Shown here: positions 17,234 through 25,822 of the stretch, one piece after another
How the letters are laid out: each line of letters starts with the position of its first letter
Position numbering within the stretch: position 1 is the first letter of the stretch
Notes under the pieces: model-generated
Databases searched by the model: none
Told to the model about the DNA's origin: nothing
The model's input: only the letters and a program-made list of their open reading frames with translations
Assembly (NCBI RefSeq): GCF_900129725.1
Contig: NZ_FQWQ01000002.1
Coordinates: forward strand, 1-64,000
Length of the DNA stretch: 64,000 nucleotides
Reading direction: 5' to 3'
From: Chryseolinea serpens
Lineage (GTDB): Bacteria > Bacteroidota > Bacteroidia > Cytophagales > Cyclobacteriaceae
Program-made: the position numbers and the translations under genes

Positions 17234-17876
17234 CGGCCAGCGTGGTGTTTAAGGTTTTGTCGGTGAAGGAAATCACCGTTTTGTCGCCCGAGGGTTCGTT
17301 CATCTCGATGGATCGGGCCGTGTAATCTTTTTTCTCCACTTGCAACACGATGGTTTGGAAGAACTCCTTCAAGGTTTTTGAAGTGGGAGTCATTTCCAGC
17401 AAGTAGCCTTTCTCGTTCTCGAACACTTTCGTGGTAAAATCTTTGCTATCGAGGATAGTGCCCTGCACGCAGTCGATCATGATGCGATTGACCTGTTGAA
17501 AAAGCTTATTCGATTTTACGTTGATCCGGTTTTCCTTCTGATCGTTCTTGACAAGCATTTTGTCGCCGTTCATCACGATGAGGTAGTGAAAGGGCTTTTG
17601 ATAATCGATGCGCACGCGATTGCTGCGTTGAAACCAGAACTTACCGGTAGAGGTGATCGTCTCCGTGAGCGCCGTCAGCGTTTTCACCTGGGTGAAGTTG
17701 CTGGTGATCGTCGACACTTTTGCCGACTCGGTGGCGAATTGTTTTTTGAACGCTGCCAGGTCGGCTACCGGTTTGAAGCCGGTGTATTGCGCCTTCGCGG
17801 GATGAGAACTCAGCAAGGCAATGCCCATCAGCAATCCCAACAGGTTAAAAAAAATGGTTGTCTTTCTTTCACGCAT
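17214..17876 (-). CDS. LolA-like outer-membrane lipoprotein carrier homologue
   Basis: 220 residues with a signal peptide (about 1-29, ending SHPAKA-QY). The mature part follows the LolA/LolB fold: SKVSTITSNFTQVKTLT-like opening, then TSTGKFWFQRSNRVRIDYQK, PFHYLIVMNGDKMLV, and late VVISFTDKTLN-type strands. LolA proteins ferry acylated cargo through the periplasm. This copy sits within the pigment locus beside the exporter and lipoprotein genes, so it probably carries the polyene lipid rather than general lipoproteins (inference, as for ApeL-type proteins). Its start overlaps the deacetylase gene by 8 bp. Confidence 0.85.
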   Translation of the reverse strand: MRERKTTIFFNLLGLLMGIALLSSHPAKAQYTGFKPVADLAAFKKQFATESAKVSTITSNFTQVKTLTALTETITSTGKFWFQRSNRVRIDYQKPFHYLIVMNGDKMLVKNDQKENRINVKSNKLFQQVNRIMIDCVQGTILDSKDFTTKVFENEKGYLLEMTPTSKTLKEFFQTIVLQVEKKDYTARSIEMNEPSGDKTVISFTDKTLNTTLADALFSL

Positions 17877-18642
17877 ACGCTCGCTCGTTCAATAGTTCGT
17901 CAACCCTCACAATTTTCAATCCACGTTTTGCCACGTGATCCAGAAATGCGGGGAGGATGTCGAGGGTGATATCACAGTAGTCGTGAAACAGCACGACGTC
18001 GCCACCTTTCAGGGATCTTGTCACGCGCTGCATCAACAGGGCGGCGTCCTTGCTCACAGTGTCGAACGACCGCACGCTCCACCCGATGGTTTTGTATCCG
18101 CCTTTCTTCACGGCTGAGGCCAGCATGGGGTTGGTCACGCCATAAGGAGGACGAAAGAAAGTGGGTCTAGCCCCAATGGTCTCTTCGATAACCTTGTCGG
18201 TATCGGTCAACTCCTTGGCTATTTGCGAAGCGGTCTGCAGATCGAACGTGGCAGCATGCCAGTAGCTATGATTGCAGATCAGATGGCCCGCGGTATGGAT
18301 CTCTTTTGTCAGTTGAGGATGGGCGGCAATGCGATTGCCGATGCAGAAGAACGCTGCCTTCACGCCGCGCGCTTTTAAGATCTCCAGGGCTTTTTCGGTG
18401 TTGCCCGGGATCGGTCCGTCGTCGAATGTGATGGCAATGCTGTTGGAGCCGTGGTCACCCTTGTACCGCACCGGAAGAAAAAACTGCGCCGACAAGACCG
18501 ACGTTCCATATCCGACTATCCCCAAGTAAATAATCGCCAGGATCAAATAATACCACCACGGCAAAGTTTCCATGGCATCGTACGCCACCATGGCTGCCAG
18601 GGCAACAATGAACACGATCGTGATGGTTTTGTATTTCAACAT
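17869..18642 (-). CDS. Polysaccharide deacetylase family (NodB domain) membrane protein
   Basis: 257 residues. Two membrane helices at the N-terminus (about 5-24 and 29-50) precede a NodB domain with IAITFDDGPIPGNTEKAL (motif 1, catalytic and metal Asp), HLICNHSYWHA (motif 2, metal His pair) and FFRPPYGVTNP (motif 3). The enzyme would remove N- or O-acetyl groups, with the catalytic domain probably on the periplasmic face. Together with the GT2 it suggests that a sugar may be added to and trimmed on the pigment or a carrier lipid. It overlaps the degenerate ketosynthase gene by 7 bp. Confidence 0.85.
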   Translation of the reverse strand: MLKYKTITIVFIVALAAMVAYDAMETLPWWYYLILAIIYLGIVGYGTSVLSAQFFLPVRYKGDHGSNSIAITFDDGPIPGNTEKALEILKARGVKAAFFCIGNRIAAHPQLTKEIHTAGHLICNHSYWHAATFDLQTASQIAKELTDTDKVIEETIGARPTFFRPPYGVTNPMLASAVKKGGYKTIGWSVRSFDTVSKDAALLMQRVTRSLKGGDVVLFHDYCDITLDILPAFLDHVAKRGLKIVRVDELLNERAYA

Positions 18643-19664
18643 GCTTCGAGTAAAATCAGCGAGTGGTATTTACCAAAGTACGAATTAAAGATCAGCACGC
18701 GTTGCAGCGGCCGGTTGGCTTTCCCGATCGAAACGCTTTCCGGAACAGTTTGGGTTTCGATCATCCGGGCTGCCAGCCACACGGCAAAAGCGGTGGCGGT
18801 AGGATATTCTCCTGAAAGATGTTTGAAGTGGCCCTTGGCGCTGGAGGGAAAAAGTGAGCCTGCTGTACTTTGCAAAACGGCTTCTTCCGAAGCGTCGCCT
18901 TGTGTTCCCATTAAAAGCAAGTCGATGTCTGCTGCCTTCAGGTTGGCATCGGCCAGGAATTGATGCACGCCGTTGTTCAATGCCGTTTCGTCGGCGTTAT
19001 AAAATGTTGCCAGCGAATGGATCGAAACTTTGTCCTGGCTGCTCTTCTCTCCGGATAAAACAAAATACGCTACCCCTTCTCCGTTTATGGCGCCGGCGTG
19101 GTGTTCGTCTGTGAAGATCCCAAAGCGTTGTTGAATGGCGTGGCTGGTGTCGGTGATCTCGTCGGCAGCACCCACCAAAAAATATTGAGCGGGTGTTTCC
19201 TGCAATTCCATCAACGCATCCAATAAAGCATTCTCAAATGAAAATGCGCGCTGCGTATAGGTTTGATTGTAGCCTTGGCATTGCAGCAACAAGGCAATCT
19301 GCGAACCGATGGTGTTGTGCGTGGATTGAATGAACGGCGTCGGGTTGAGCGCGTGCTCTACGTTGCTGATCATTTTGCTGAGGAAAATTCCGGTGTCTTC
19401 CAGGCATCCATAGCTGGTGCCCGTGATGATGCCGTCGGGTACGGTGATGCCGGCATCTTTCAGGGCCATGCTCCCGGAGGCCACACCCATTTTCAAAATG
19501 CGACTCATACGGCGCAGTTGGCGCACGTCCATGAACTGCGTGTAGTCCGGCTCCACGCAGGCAAAGCGATTTCCGTTGGCCAGCACAGGCGTTTCCAGCA
19601 ACGGTGAATCACCCCAGGTTTGCTGCGGTGAGATGTTGCCTTTGCCTTTGATGTAGATCGCCAT
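18636..19664 (-). CDS. Degenerate ketosynthase (chain-length-factor-like)
   Basis: 342 residues with the thiolase fold of beta-ketoacyl synthases, but the active-site segment reads TYTQRAFSFENAL (about 135-147). By alignment on the conserved NAL, the nucleophile Cys is Ala140. The first His motif (HGTGT) is replaced by LLMGTQGDASEE. It is therefore unlikely to condense acyl chains alone. By analogy with the KS/CLF pairs of type II polyketide and aryl-polyene systems it probably dimerises with the active KS encoded next (19699-20895) and helps set chain length. The length is about 60 residues below a full KS. Confidence 0.8.
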   Translation of the reverse strand: MAIYIKGKGNISPQQTWGDSPLLETPVLANGNRFACVEPDYTQFMDVRQLRRMSRILKMGVASGSMALKDAGITVPDGIITGTSYGCLEDTGIFLSKMISNVEHALNPTPFIQSTHNTIGSQIALLLQCQGYNQTYTQRAFSFENALLDALMELQETPAQYFLVGAADEITDTSHAIQQRFGIFTDEHHAGAINGEGVAYFVLSGEKSSQDKVSIHSLATFYNADETALNNGVHQFLADANLKAADIDLLLMGTQGDASEEAVLQSTAGSLFPSSAKGHFKHLSGEYPTATAFAVWLAARMIETQTVPESVSIGKANRPLQRVLIFNSYFGKYHSLILLEAC

Positions 19665-19698
19665 ACGCTATACGTTCGCCAACCGGAAAGACCGGCGT

Positions 19699-20895
19699 TT
19701 AATTTTTTGAAAATATGATAGAAGAGCAATTACCTCCAAAACCAAAGGAGTTGCTCATCACATGGTTTACGGTTATACCCGATTCAAAACTTTTCTGAGG
19801 AACAATGCCCACCTCGGGGATCGGTGTTTCAAAACGCAGGTTCGGAAAAACACATTGCTCCCGGATCGCCATCACGGAGAACACCGCCTCAATTCCCCCA
19901 CTGGCACCGAGCGTGTGGCCCGTAAACGCTTTGGTGGAACTAAGCCTCGGGTAACGGTCACCATACAGACGCGCGATGGCTGTGCCTTCCGAGAGGTCGT
20001 TGTTCAATGTGCCGGTGCCGTGAAGATTGATGTAGTCGATATCCTGCGGTGAAAGTCCGCTCATGGCCAGCGCTTTCTGCATCGCTCCAAACGAGCCCCG
20101 ACCTTCCGGCGATGACGCGGTTTGGTGATAGGCATCGTTGGTATTCGCATAGCCATTGACATACGCCGAAGCCTTTATTTTCTCTGCCTCCAGGACACGA
20201 TCCGAAACCAGCACGACAAACGCTGCCCCCTCACCCAGGTTCAACCCCGCGCGACTCGCATCGAACGGCCGGCAAGGTTGCTGATCCAGGATCATGAGAC
20301 TGTTAAATCCGTTGAGAGTGAACTTCGACAGTGCATCGGTCCCTCCGGCAATGACCACATCCAGTTGGTTGTGCTTGATGAGTCGCGAACCCAATGCAAT
20401 GGCATTCACCGACGATGAACACGCCGTGTTGATGGTGGAAATAAATCCATTCACTCCCAGGTCATCGGCGATCAATTCGGTCGACATGCCGCATTCGTGA
20501 TGCAGCACGTTGCGCAGCTTGCCCTTGGTGTTATCGGCGAGATAGTCGATGAAAAAGTTTTCCGTTCTGTCCATCCCTCCCACGGTGGTGGCGGAGATCA
20601 CGCCCGTGCGCCAGCGCTTGATGTCCACCTTCGAAGCTTTTACGGCTTCGCGCGCTGCATAGATCCCCAACAACGCCGTGCGCGACGTGTGGGCAGGCAT
20701 CCAGAGCGTATCGCAAAGACCTTCATTGGAAAGCTTGACCTCGCCGACAGGGAGCACATTCTTGTGGACGGAATCAAACAGCGTGATGTGCCCGATGCCG
20801 GAGCACTGTGCCTGAAATGCGGCCAGTGTTTCGGAGACGGAATTTCCGATGGCGGAGATGATGCCGGTGCCGGCCACGTGCACGGTGCCTTTCAA
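19699..20895 (-). CDS. Beta-ketoacyl-ACP synthase (active KS)
   Basis: 398 residues, normal FabF/KAS II size. The nucleophile motif is FISTINTACSSSVNAIAL with Cys159; the His motifs are NLHGTGTLNND and KAFTGHTLGASGG, giving a complete Cys-His-His triad. It catalyses decarboxylative condensation of malonyl-ACP with the growing chain. It is flanked by an ACP gene (5 bp upstream) and the degenerate KS (34 bp downstream), the layout expected for a KS/CLF pair dedicated to polyene elongation. Confidence 0.92.
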   Translation of the reverse strand: MKGTVHVAGTGIISAIGNSVSETLAAFQAQCSGIGHITLFDSVHKNVLPVGEVKLSNEGLCDTLWMPAHTSRTALLGIYAAREAVKASKVDIKRWRTGVISATTVGGMDRTENFFIDYLADNTKGKLRNVLHHECGMSTELIADDLGVNGFISTINTACSSSVNAIALGSRLIKHNQLDVVIAGGTDALSKFTLNGFNSLMILDQQPCRPFDASRAGLNLGEGAAFVVLVSDRVLEAEKIKASAYVNGYANTNDAYHQTASSPEGRGSFGAMQKALAMSGLSPQDIDYINLHGTGTLNNDLSEGTAIARLYGDRYPRLSSTKAFTGHTLGASGGIEAVFSVMAIREQCVFPNLRFETPIPEVGIVPQKSFESGITVNHVMSNSFGFGGNCSSIIFSKN

Positions 20896-20899
20896 GGGA

Positions 20900-21157
20900 T
20901 CAGGAAGGTTGGTTGGCTCGGATGTACTCGGCGATGGTCTTCACCGATTTGAAGATCTGCGGGCCGTCCTGTGGATTGGCCAGCTTGATGTTGTAGTGTT
21001 GCTGCAGCAGCACGATCAGTTCCAGGGCGTCGATCGAGTCGAGTCCCAAACCTTCCACAAAAAGCGGCTGATCGTCGCCGATATCTTCGGGTTTCAAATG
21101 CTTCAAATTCAACGCCTCGATGATCTGCTTTTTCAGATCGGCCATCAACTGTTCCAT
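20900..21157 (-). CDS. Acyl carrier protein
   Basis: 85 residues. The phosphopantetheine attachment motif is GLGLDSIDALEL with Ser41; the helix pattern matches ACPs, and the protein is acidic. Modified by an AcpS-type enzyme (one is encoded at 7642-8016), it would carry the growing polyene. It lies 5 bp before the active KS gene and 3 bp after the KS-fragment gene. A second ACP is encoded at 27816-28073, so the two may serve different chains or the starter versus extender steps. Confidence 0.93.
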   Translation of the reverse strand: MEQLMADLKKQIIEALNLKHLKPEDIGDDQPLFVEGLGLDSIDALELIVLLQQHYNIKLANPQDGPQIFKSVKTIAEYIRANQPS

Positions 21158-21160
21158 AAT

Positions 21161-21766
21161 TTACTGATAAAGTTTTCGAAGTTGTTCTGCAGTATGTTCC
21201 GGCATTCCGGCGGGTTGCTGTTTTTCCAGCAAATATAAGAAAACATCGTGTTGGTCACCCAGCACATCCACCCAGCCTGCCATGCAGGCCTGGGTCTTGT
21301 CGGTGGCCATCACCAGCTCCACATACGTGTGCAGCAAGTCAGGGTCAAACGCCGGCGTCACAAAGAAGGCATTCTCTCCTTTTATGCCCTGCCGGATGCA
21401 AATCTCGCCGCCCACGATGTTGGCCAGCGTATACACGAATAAGGCCGGGCTTGCCAGTGTTTTGGTCGATTCGTAGTAACGAATGTCGGTATCCAGGCTG
21501 GCGTGGGCGTTGGCCAGGACCAAAGCCACCTGCTCCGGTGCATACCGTGACAACAAGGGTGCGTCTTTCACCAGCATCTCGGCTCCCAGGAAACCCAGCT
21601 TAGAAGCCCGGTCCATCTTGTAAAATTTCGGGTATGGGATGCTCAAAGCCTGCAGGGCAGCGTCGAGGAAGTCGTCCAGGGTGCCTTCCGCTTGGGTAAA
21701 GACCGGCTGGCCCTGGTTGTACAGGGTGCGGTTGTGAATGCGGCAATATCGGGTGATGGCAGACAC
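21161..21766 (-). CDS. Ketosynthase N-terminal-like fragment of the pigment locus
   Basis: 201 residues related to the N-terminal half of a ketosynthase: MDRASKLGFLGAEML, then VALVLANAHASLDTDIRYYE, and SPALFVYTLANIVGGEICIR, which matches the helix before the KS active site. The protein ends around where the nucleophile Cys would follow, so no catalytic triad is present. Such half-KS proteins are often labelled 3-oxoacyl-ACP synthase. A structural or scaffolding role with the neighbouring KS enzymes is possible. It is tightly packed (3 bp to the ACP, 3 bp from the oxidoreductase), so it is under the same selection as its neighbours. Confidence 0.7.
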   Translation of the reverse strand: MSAITRYCRIHNRTLYNQGQPVFTQAEGTLDDFLDAALQALSIPYPKFYKMDRASKLGFLGAEMLVKDAPLLSRYAPEQVALVLANAHASLDTDIRYYESTKTLASPALFVYTLANIVGGEICIRQGIKGENAFFVTPAFDPDLLHTYVELVMATDKTQACMAGWVDVLGDQHDVFLYLLEKQQPAGMPEHTAEQLRKLYQ

Positions 21767-21769
21767 GGA

Positions 21770-23011
21770 TCAGAGTGCGTCTAACCGTTCGCTCACGTCG
21801 ATCAATTTTGCGAGGCGCTTCAGCGACCCGGCGTGATCTTTCACATACGGGTTGCTTTGATCCCACACATAACCCGCCAGCACCGAGCAGATCTGACGTT
21901 TGATCTCAGGGTCGGGATTTTTGGAGAAGAATATTTTCTCCAGGGTGCCATCGTACCAGGCCATCACATAGGTCCGGAACGTGTCTACGCCCTGGCGGAT
22001 AAAATTCGTATAGTCGTTGTCCCAGTCCACGTTCTCGCCCTTCAACTTGCGGATCACCATCTTGCTGGCGATATGGCTCGATACAGTGGCGAACATCACA
22101 CCGGAGGAGAAAATCGGGTCGAGGAACTCGGTCACGTTGCCCGTGAGCACAAAGCCGTGGCCATAGAACTTGTCGGTGGTTGCCGACCAGGCTTCCAGCT
22201 TGCGGGGCTCAAACACCCATTCCACATCGCCAAAGCGTTGTTTCAGATAGGCGTTGCCATCGATGAAGGTTCTGAACTGGGATGAGGGATCGCCCCCCAT
22301 CGCGTTGAAATAGTCAAAGCTGCCCACGAAGCCCAGCGACGTGACGCCGGTCGAAAAGGGAATGATCCATGACCAGATGCCGGGCGCATACATCACGGCG
22401 ATGATGCGGTTGGGTTCGTCGTGGTTGTTGCGGTGAATGTCGTTCACGTGGGCAAACACGGCCTTCCGCGGGTCCAGGTTGGACGGTTTGTCCAGGTTGA
22501 ACAGGCGCGGGATCACCCGGCCATAGCCACTGGCATCGATGATGTAGCGGGCTTCTATTTTTTCGGTCGTGCCGTCTTTCTTTTCAACGGTGGTGATCGA
22601 ACTTTCGTCGGGTTGGAATTCAATGGCCGTTACGGTGGTCTCGAAATCTACGGGCACGCCGCGGCGTTGCACATCGGTGATGAGGGTCAGATCGAACTCT
22701 GCCCGTTGCACCTGCCACGTCCACGTCCATCCTTTGGAGAATTGATCGGAGAAATTGAAGTCGGAAACTTTCTCCTCCTTCATGAACTTCGCACCAAACT
22801 TCTCCTGAAATTTCTTGGCCTTCACGGCATCCAAAAACTCCGCGTCCTCCAACACCTCCATACACCGCGGCAACAAGCTTTCGCCGATCACAAAACGCGG
22901 GAACTTCTCGCGCTCCACCACGCGAACCGAAAGGCCCGCCTTATGAATCATCGCTGCGGACACCGACCCCGCCGGTCCCGCACCAATCACCAAAACATCA
23001 ATTTTATTCAT
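21770..23011 (-). CDS. Flavin-dependent halogenase-like oxidoreductase
   Basis: 413 residues of the FAD-dependent monooxygenase/halogenase superfamily. GAGPAG (10-15) binds FAD; EKFPRFVIGESLLPRCME follows, a hallmark of halogenases acting on carrier-bound or free phenols. WSWIIP at 213-218 matches the halogenase-defining WxWxIP motif. Lys71, in FQEKFGAKF, falls where related enzymes have their catalytic Lys. Chlorinated flexirubins are known, so chlorination of the aryl head is a reasonable function; hydroxylation cannot be excluded. It sits between the KS fragment and the methyltransferase, suggesting head-group tailoring while on the ACP. Confidence 0.72.
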   Translation of the reverse strand: MNKIDVLVIGAGPAGSVSAAMIHKAGLSVRVVEREKFPRFVIGESLLPRCMEVLEDAEFLDAVKAKKFQEKFGAKFMKEEKVSDFNFSDQFSKGWTWTWQVQRAEFDLTLITDVQRRGVPVDFETTVTAIEFQPDESSITTVEKKDGTTEKIEARYIIDASGYGRVIPRLFNLDKPSNLDPRKAVFAHVNDIHRNNHDEPNRIIAVMYAPGIWSWIIPFSTGVTSLGFVGSFDYFNAMGGDPSSQFRTFIDGNAYLKQRFGDVEWVFEPRKLEAWSATTDKFYGHGFVLTGNVTEFLDPIFSSGVMFATVSSHIASKMVIRKLKGENVDWDNDYTNFIRQGVDTFRTYVMAWYDGTLEKIFFSKNPDPEIKRQICSVLAGYVWDQSNPYVKDHAGSLKRLAKLIDVSERLDAL

Positions 23012-23054
23012 GCTCCTTAAATAATATTTGATACTTCTATTTTTGTCTTCTTTG

Positions 23055-23149
23055 CCTTGCCCGCCGAAGCTTTAGCGAAGGAGGGCCTGCCCGCCGACTT
23101 GCCCGTCGTAGCTTTAGCGAAGACGGGAGCTTTAGCGAAGGCGAGGCGG
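23055..23149. repeat. Dispersed GC-rich intergenic repeat (copy 1)
   Basis: Contains TTGCCCGCCGAAGCTTTAGC followed by GAAGGAGGG, then degenerate copies (CGTCGTAGCTTTAGCGAAG, GAGCTTTAGCGAAGGCGAGG). The same unit occurs at 55312-55420 and 57404-57437. It fills the gap between the methyltransferase stop and the oxidoreductase start inside an otherwise compact operon. Function unknown; a short dispersed element or mRNA-processing hairpin is possible. Confidence 0.7.
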
Positions 23150-24223
23150 CTAAGATTCCGCTGGCTGACACACCAACAAAGTATGACTCACCCCAATGTA
23201 ATCCTTCTCCTCCACCACTTTCAACCCCGCGCGCTCCACACACTTGATGAACACCTTCGAATCGTACATCTGGCTATTTCCATTCGCCATCACTGTAAAA
23301 TACAAAGACGTCTGTTGCAGCGAGAACGCCGACGCCTCAAACCGCTGACGGTCCCAGAATGTCTCGAGGATAAAAATTCTTCCACCCGGATTCAATGCCT
23401 TTTTGCATCGCGTCAGGATCGACACGATCTCGTCGTCCGAGAAGCAATCCAGGAACTGGCTCATCCACACGGCATCAAATCCCTGGGGAAATTTATGCGA
23501 GTCGTCCAGCACGTTGCCGGGATGAAACTTGATGCGGTTGCCATAGCCCAGCGACTCGATCTTGCCTTTTGCTCCATCCACATAGCCGGGCAAATCCATG
23601 ATGGTGATGTTCACATCCGGATCGTGCGCAAAGCTCTGCATCGACCACTTGCCGGTGTTCCCGCCAATATCCAGCAAGGTCTTCGGTTTGTAGTGATACA
23701 CGTGCGGAAGCACTTCGGGGAATGCATAGTCGGAATAGAAGTGATCGAACGAGAACCAGCTCTTCTTGGCTTTTTCGGGAAGGTTAGTCGACAAGGCCTG
23801 GTAAATGGTGGGCCACTCGCCGAAAACTTTGAGGCCTTCGGGCTTTTGATTCTTGATGCTCTCCTCCAGGAAGTACATGCCGTTGTAGCACACGTCGTGT
23901 GTGAAGTCCATGTTCACTTTGGTGAGCTCGTCGTGCAGAATGAAGTAGGTTGTCTTTGTGATCTTGTATTTTCCTTCAGAGAGAACGAGCAGGCCGATAC
24001 CGAGCCCAGCCTCTACCAACACGCGGATGCCATAGGCCGGGAGATCTATTTTTCCGTTGAGTTGTTCCAGCGTAATGCCTTCTCTGTGGGCTTCCACGGT
24101 GGTTAAAATTCCACTGTCGCGCAACACGCGGGTGGCCTGGAAAACGAACGGTGCAAACGTGATCCATTGTGCTTCCTCTTTTGCCTGCAGGGCCGTCAGT
24201 TTTTCTTTCTCGTAAAAATTCAT
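23150..24223 (-). CDS. SAM-dependent O-methyltransferase (winged-helix plus Rossmann)
   Basis: 357 residues. The N-terminal third is a winged-helix/dimerisation domain (FQATRVLRDSGILTTVE, LEQLNGKIDLPAYGIRVLVE) as in plant-type and CrtF-type small-molecule O-methyltransferases. The catalytic domain has motif I KTLLDIGGNTGKWSMQ, followed by VNITIMDLPGYVD and FDAVWMSQFLDCFSDDEI, and NPGGRIFILETFWD. Aryl-polyene and flexirubin head groups are often methylated, so it probably acts on the phenol or ring carbon (inference). It is followed by the dispersed repeat. Confidence 0.85.
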   Translation of the reverse strand: MNFYEKEKLTALQAKEEAQWITFAPFVFQATRVLRDSGILTTVEAHREGITLEQLNGKIDLPAYGIRVLVEAGLGIGLLVLSEGKYKITKTTYFILHDELTKVNMDFTHDVCYNGMYFLEESIKNQKPEGLKVFGEWPTIYQALSTNLPEKAKKSWFSFDHFYSDYAFPEVLPHVYHYKPKTLLDIGGNTGKWSMQSFAHDPDVNITIMDLPGYVDGAKGKIESLGYGNRIKFHPGNVLDDSHKFPQGFDAVWMSQFLDCFSDDEIVSILTRCKKALNPGGRIFILETFWDRQRFEASAFSLQQTSLYFTVMANGNSQMYDSKVFIKCVERAGLKVVEEKDYIGVSHTLLVCQPAES

Positions 24224-24234
24224 GTTTAAAAAAA

Positions 24235-25344
24235 TTATTGTTCCTGTAAAATTATAGCGGCATTACATCCCCCAAAACCCGACGCTGTTTTCAGGCAGGT
24301 CTTCAAGGTGCGCTGCTCCAACGTTCGAATAACATTCACCGGCTGCGACGTGCCCAGTGTTTCAAAACCCAGCGACGGCACCAGTTCATCGCGTTTCAGG
24401 CTTTCGGCGCTGATGATCATTTCCACTACACCGGCTGCACCGAGCGTATGGCCGAAATATCCCTTCAAACTGTGGAGCGGGATGTTTTCCATTCCTACGT
24501 GATTGAATGCCTTGGCTTCCATCTCGTCGTTATACAGCGTCGCGGTGCCATGGGCGCAGATGAAATCAATATCATGTTCGGTAAGCCCCGATTCCTGCAG
24601 CGCCTGGCGGATGGCAAACCCCAACTCCTCACCGGTGCGCGATGGCCCCGAGATGTGGTTGGCGTCGTTGCTCAAGCCACCGCCCAGGATCTCCACCGAT
24701 GCTGAAACGCCCAACGCTTCCGGAGCTGTGGAGAGGATCATGACTGCGGCGCACTCGCCAAGGTTGATGCCTTTGCGCCCTGCGTCGAATGGCCGGCAGG
24801 GCTCTGCGGTTAGTGCCTGCAGGCTCTGAAAGCCCGAGATCACAAAACGGTTCAGCACATCGGCGCCAAGCACCACGGCGTGGTCGTATTGTCCCGACAA
24901 CAGCAGTCTTCTTGCAACAATGGCGGCCATCACGCCCGAGATACAAGCGTTGGAGATCACCAATGGGTTGGGAATGCCGATGCGGTCGGCCAGCATCTTG
25001 GCTACGGCGTGGAGATGAATGCGGGGATGATTGGGTTTTCCGTCCTCTAAGAATGAGATATTCCCCTTCGTGGTGGAGAGGATAAAAACGGTGCGGTCTT
25101 TTGGAAGGGTGATGTTTTGCAGGGCTTGCTGCAACGCACGGTCGCACAGATATTCAAAACGCGACAACGGTGACGCTGGTAATTTCTCCGTCATCAACGC
25201 ACCCGAAAAAGCCTGTTGGCTCAACGTTGCATCCTCCACACGGCGGATGCCGGAAATGCTTTTGCGGACCTTCGCATAGTTTTCTTCCGTGGTCCATCCC
25301 AACGGAGACACGATGCTATCGGCCACCATCCACACGCGCTTCAT
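24235..25344 (-). CDS. Beta-ketoacyl-ACP synthase (second KS)
   Basis: 369 residues. The nucleophile is Cys134 in PLVISNACISGVMA; His motifs are FICAHGTATLYND and GYFGHTLGAAGVVE, so the catalytic triad is complete. The N-terminus is shorter than FabF. Condenses malonyl-ACP with an acyl or aryl starter. Three KS genes in one locus suggest separate steps (starter, early and late elongation), as in aryl-polyene loci with ApeO- and ApeR-type KS. It overlaps the thioesterase gene by 4 bp (ATGA). Confidence 0.9.
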   Translation of the reverse strand: MKRVWMVADSIVSPLGWTTEENYAKVRKSISGIRRVEDATLSQQAFSGALMTEKLPASPLSRFEYLCDRALQQALQNITLPKDRTVFILSTTKGNISFLEDGKPNHPRIHLHAVAKMLADRIGIPNPLVISNACISGVMAAIVARRLLLSGQYDHAVVLGADVLNRFVISGFQSLQALTAEPCRPFDAGRKGINLGECAAVMILSTAPEALGVSASVEILGGGLSNDANHISGPSRTGEELGFAIRQALQESGLTEHDIDFICAHGTATLYNDEMEAKAFNHVGMENIPLHSLKGYFGHTLGAAGVVEMIISAESLKRDELVPSLGFETLGTSQPVNVIRTLEQRTLKTCLKTASGFGGCNAAIILQEQ

Positions 25345-25760
25345 GCGTTGAAGTTCTGTTTTGATTTCCAGGCCTCGAAGAAAGCCGGTGTGGTGAATTG
25401 AAGTTCGAACGATTTTGCGTCGACAAACACTTGCGTGGAAGCGCCGGTGGCCACGAGATTCCGGTGGGTCGAATCGAACATGCGGTATTCGAAATGCAGC
25501 TTGGCGGCTGGGCTCGGCATGTAGATCGTTTCCACGATCACACTGTCGCCATAGCGCAATGGCTTTTTGTAGTCACAGTTGACCGACACCACGGGAACGG
25601 CCAACCCGTTTCGATAAAAGTCGAGATAGGAAATGCCGTGGACCTTCCCAAACGCCTCGCGGCCGTCTTCAAAATAGCGCAGGTAATGCCCGTGCCATAC
25701 GATGCCCAGGGGATCGGCCTCGTTGAAGCGTACAAGAATCTCAGTTTGGTGGATCAACAC
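25341..25760 (-). CDS. 4HBT/YbgC-like acyl thioesterase
   Basis: 139 residues with a hotdog fold. The signature VRFNEADPLGIVWHGHYLRY (about 10-29) carries the Asp of the 4-hydroxybenzoyl-CoA thioesterase family, followed by FEDGREAFGKVHGIS. The second strand set is KKPLRYGDSVIVET. It would hydrolyse acyl-CoA or acyl-ACP thioesters, releasing the polyene acid or clearing misprimed ACPs. It lies immediately upstream of, and overlaps by 4 bp, the KS gene. Confidence 0.88.
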   Translation of the reverse strand: MLIHQTEILVRFNEADPLGIVWHGHYLRYFEDGREAFGKVHGISYLDFYRNGLAVPVVSVNCDYKKPLRYGDSVIVETIYMPSPAAKLHFEYRMFDSTHRNLVATGASTQVFVDAKSFELQFTTPAFFEAWKSKQNFNA

Positions 25761-25822
25761 AATTCGTTCCGTTAAAAAATCAAAATATAAAAAGACAGGT
25801 AGCTCCTGTCCGCTGTTCGTTA

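Noticed and set aside
18451-18963. A 170-codon plus-strand frame across two pigment genes
   Set aside because: It overlaps the deacetylase and degenerate-KS genes antisense and has no protein-like motif.
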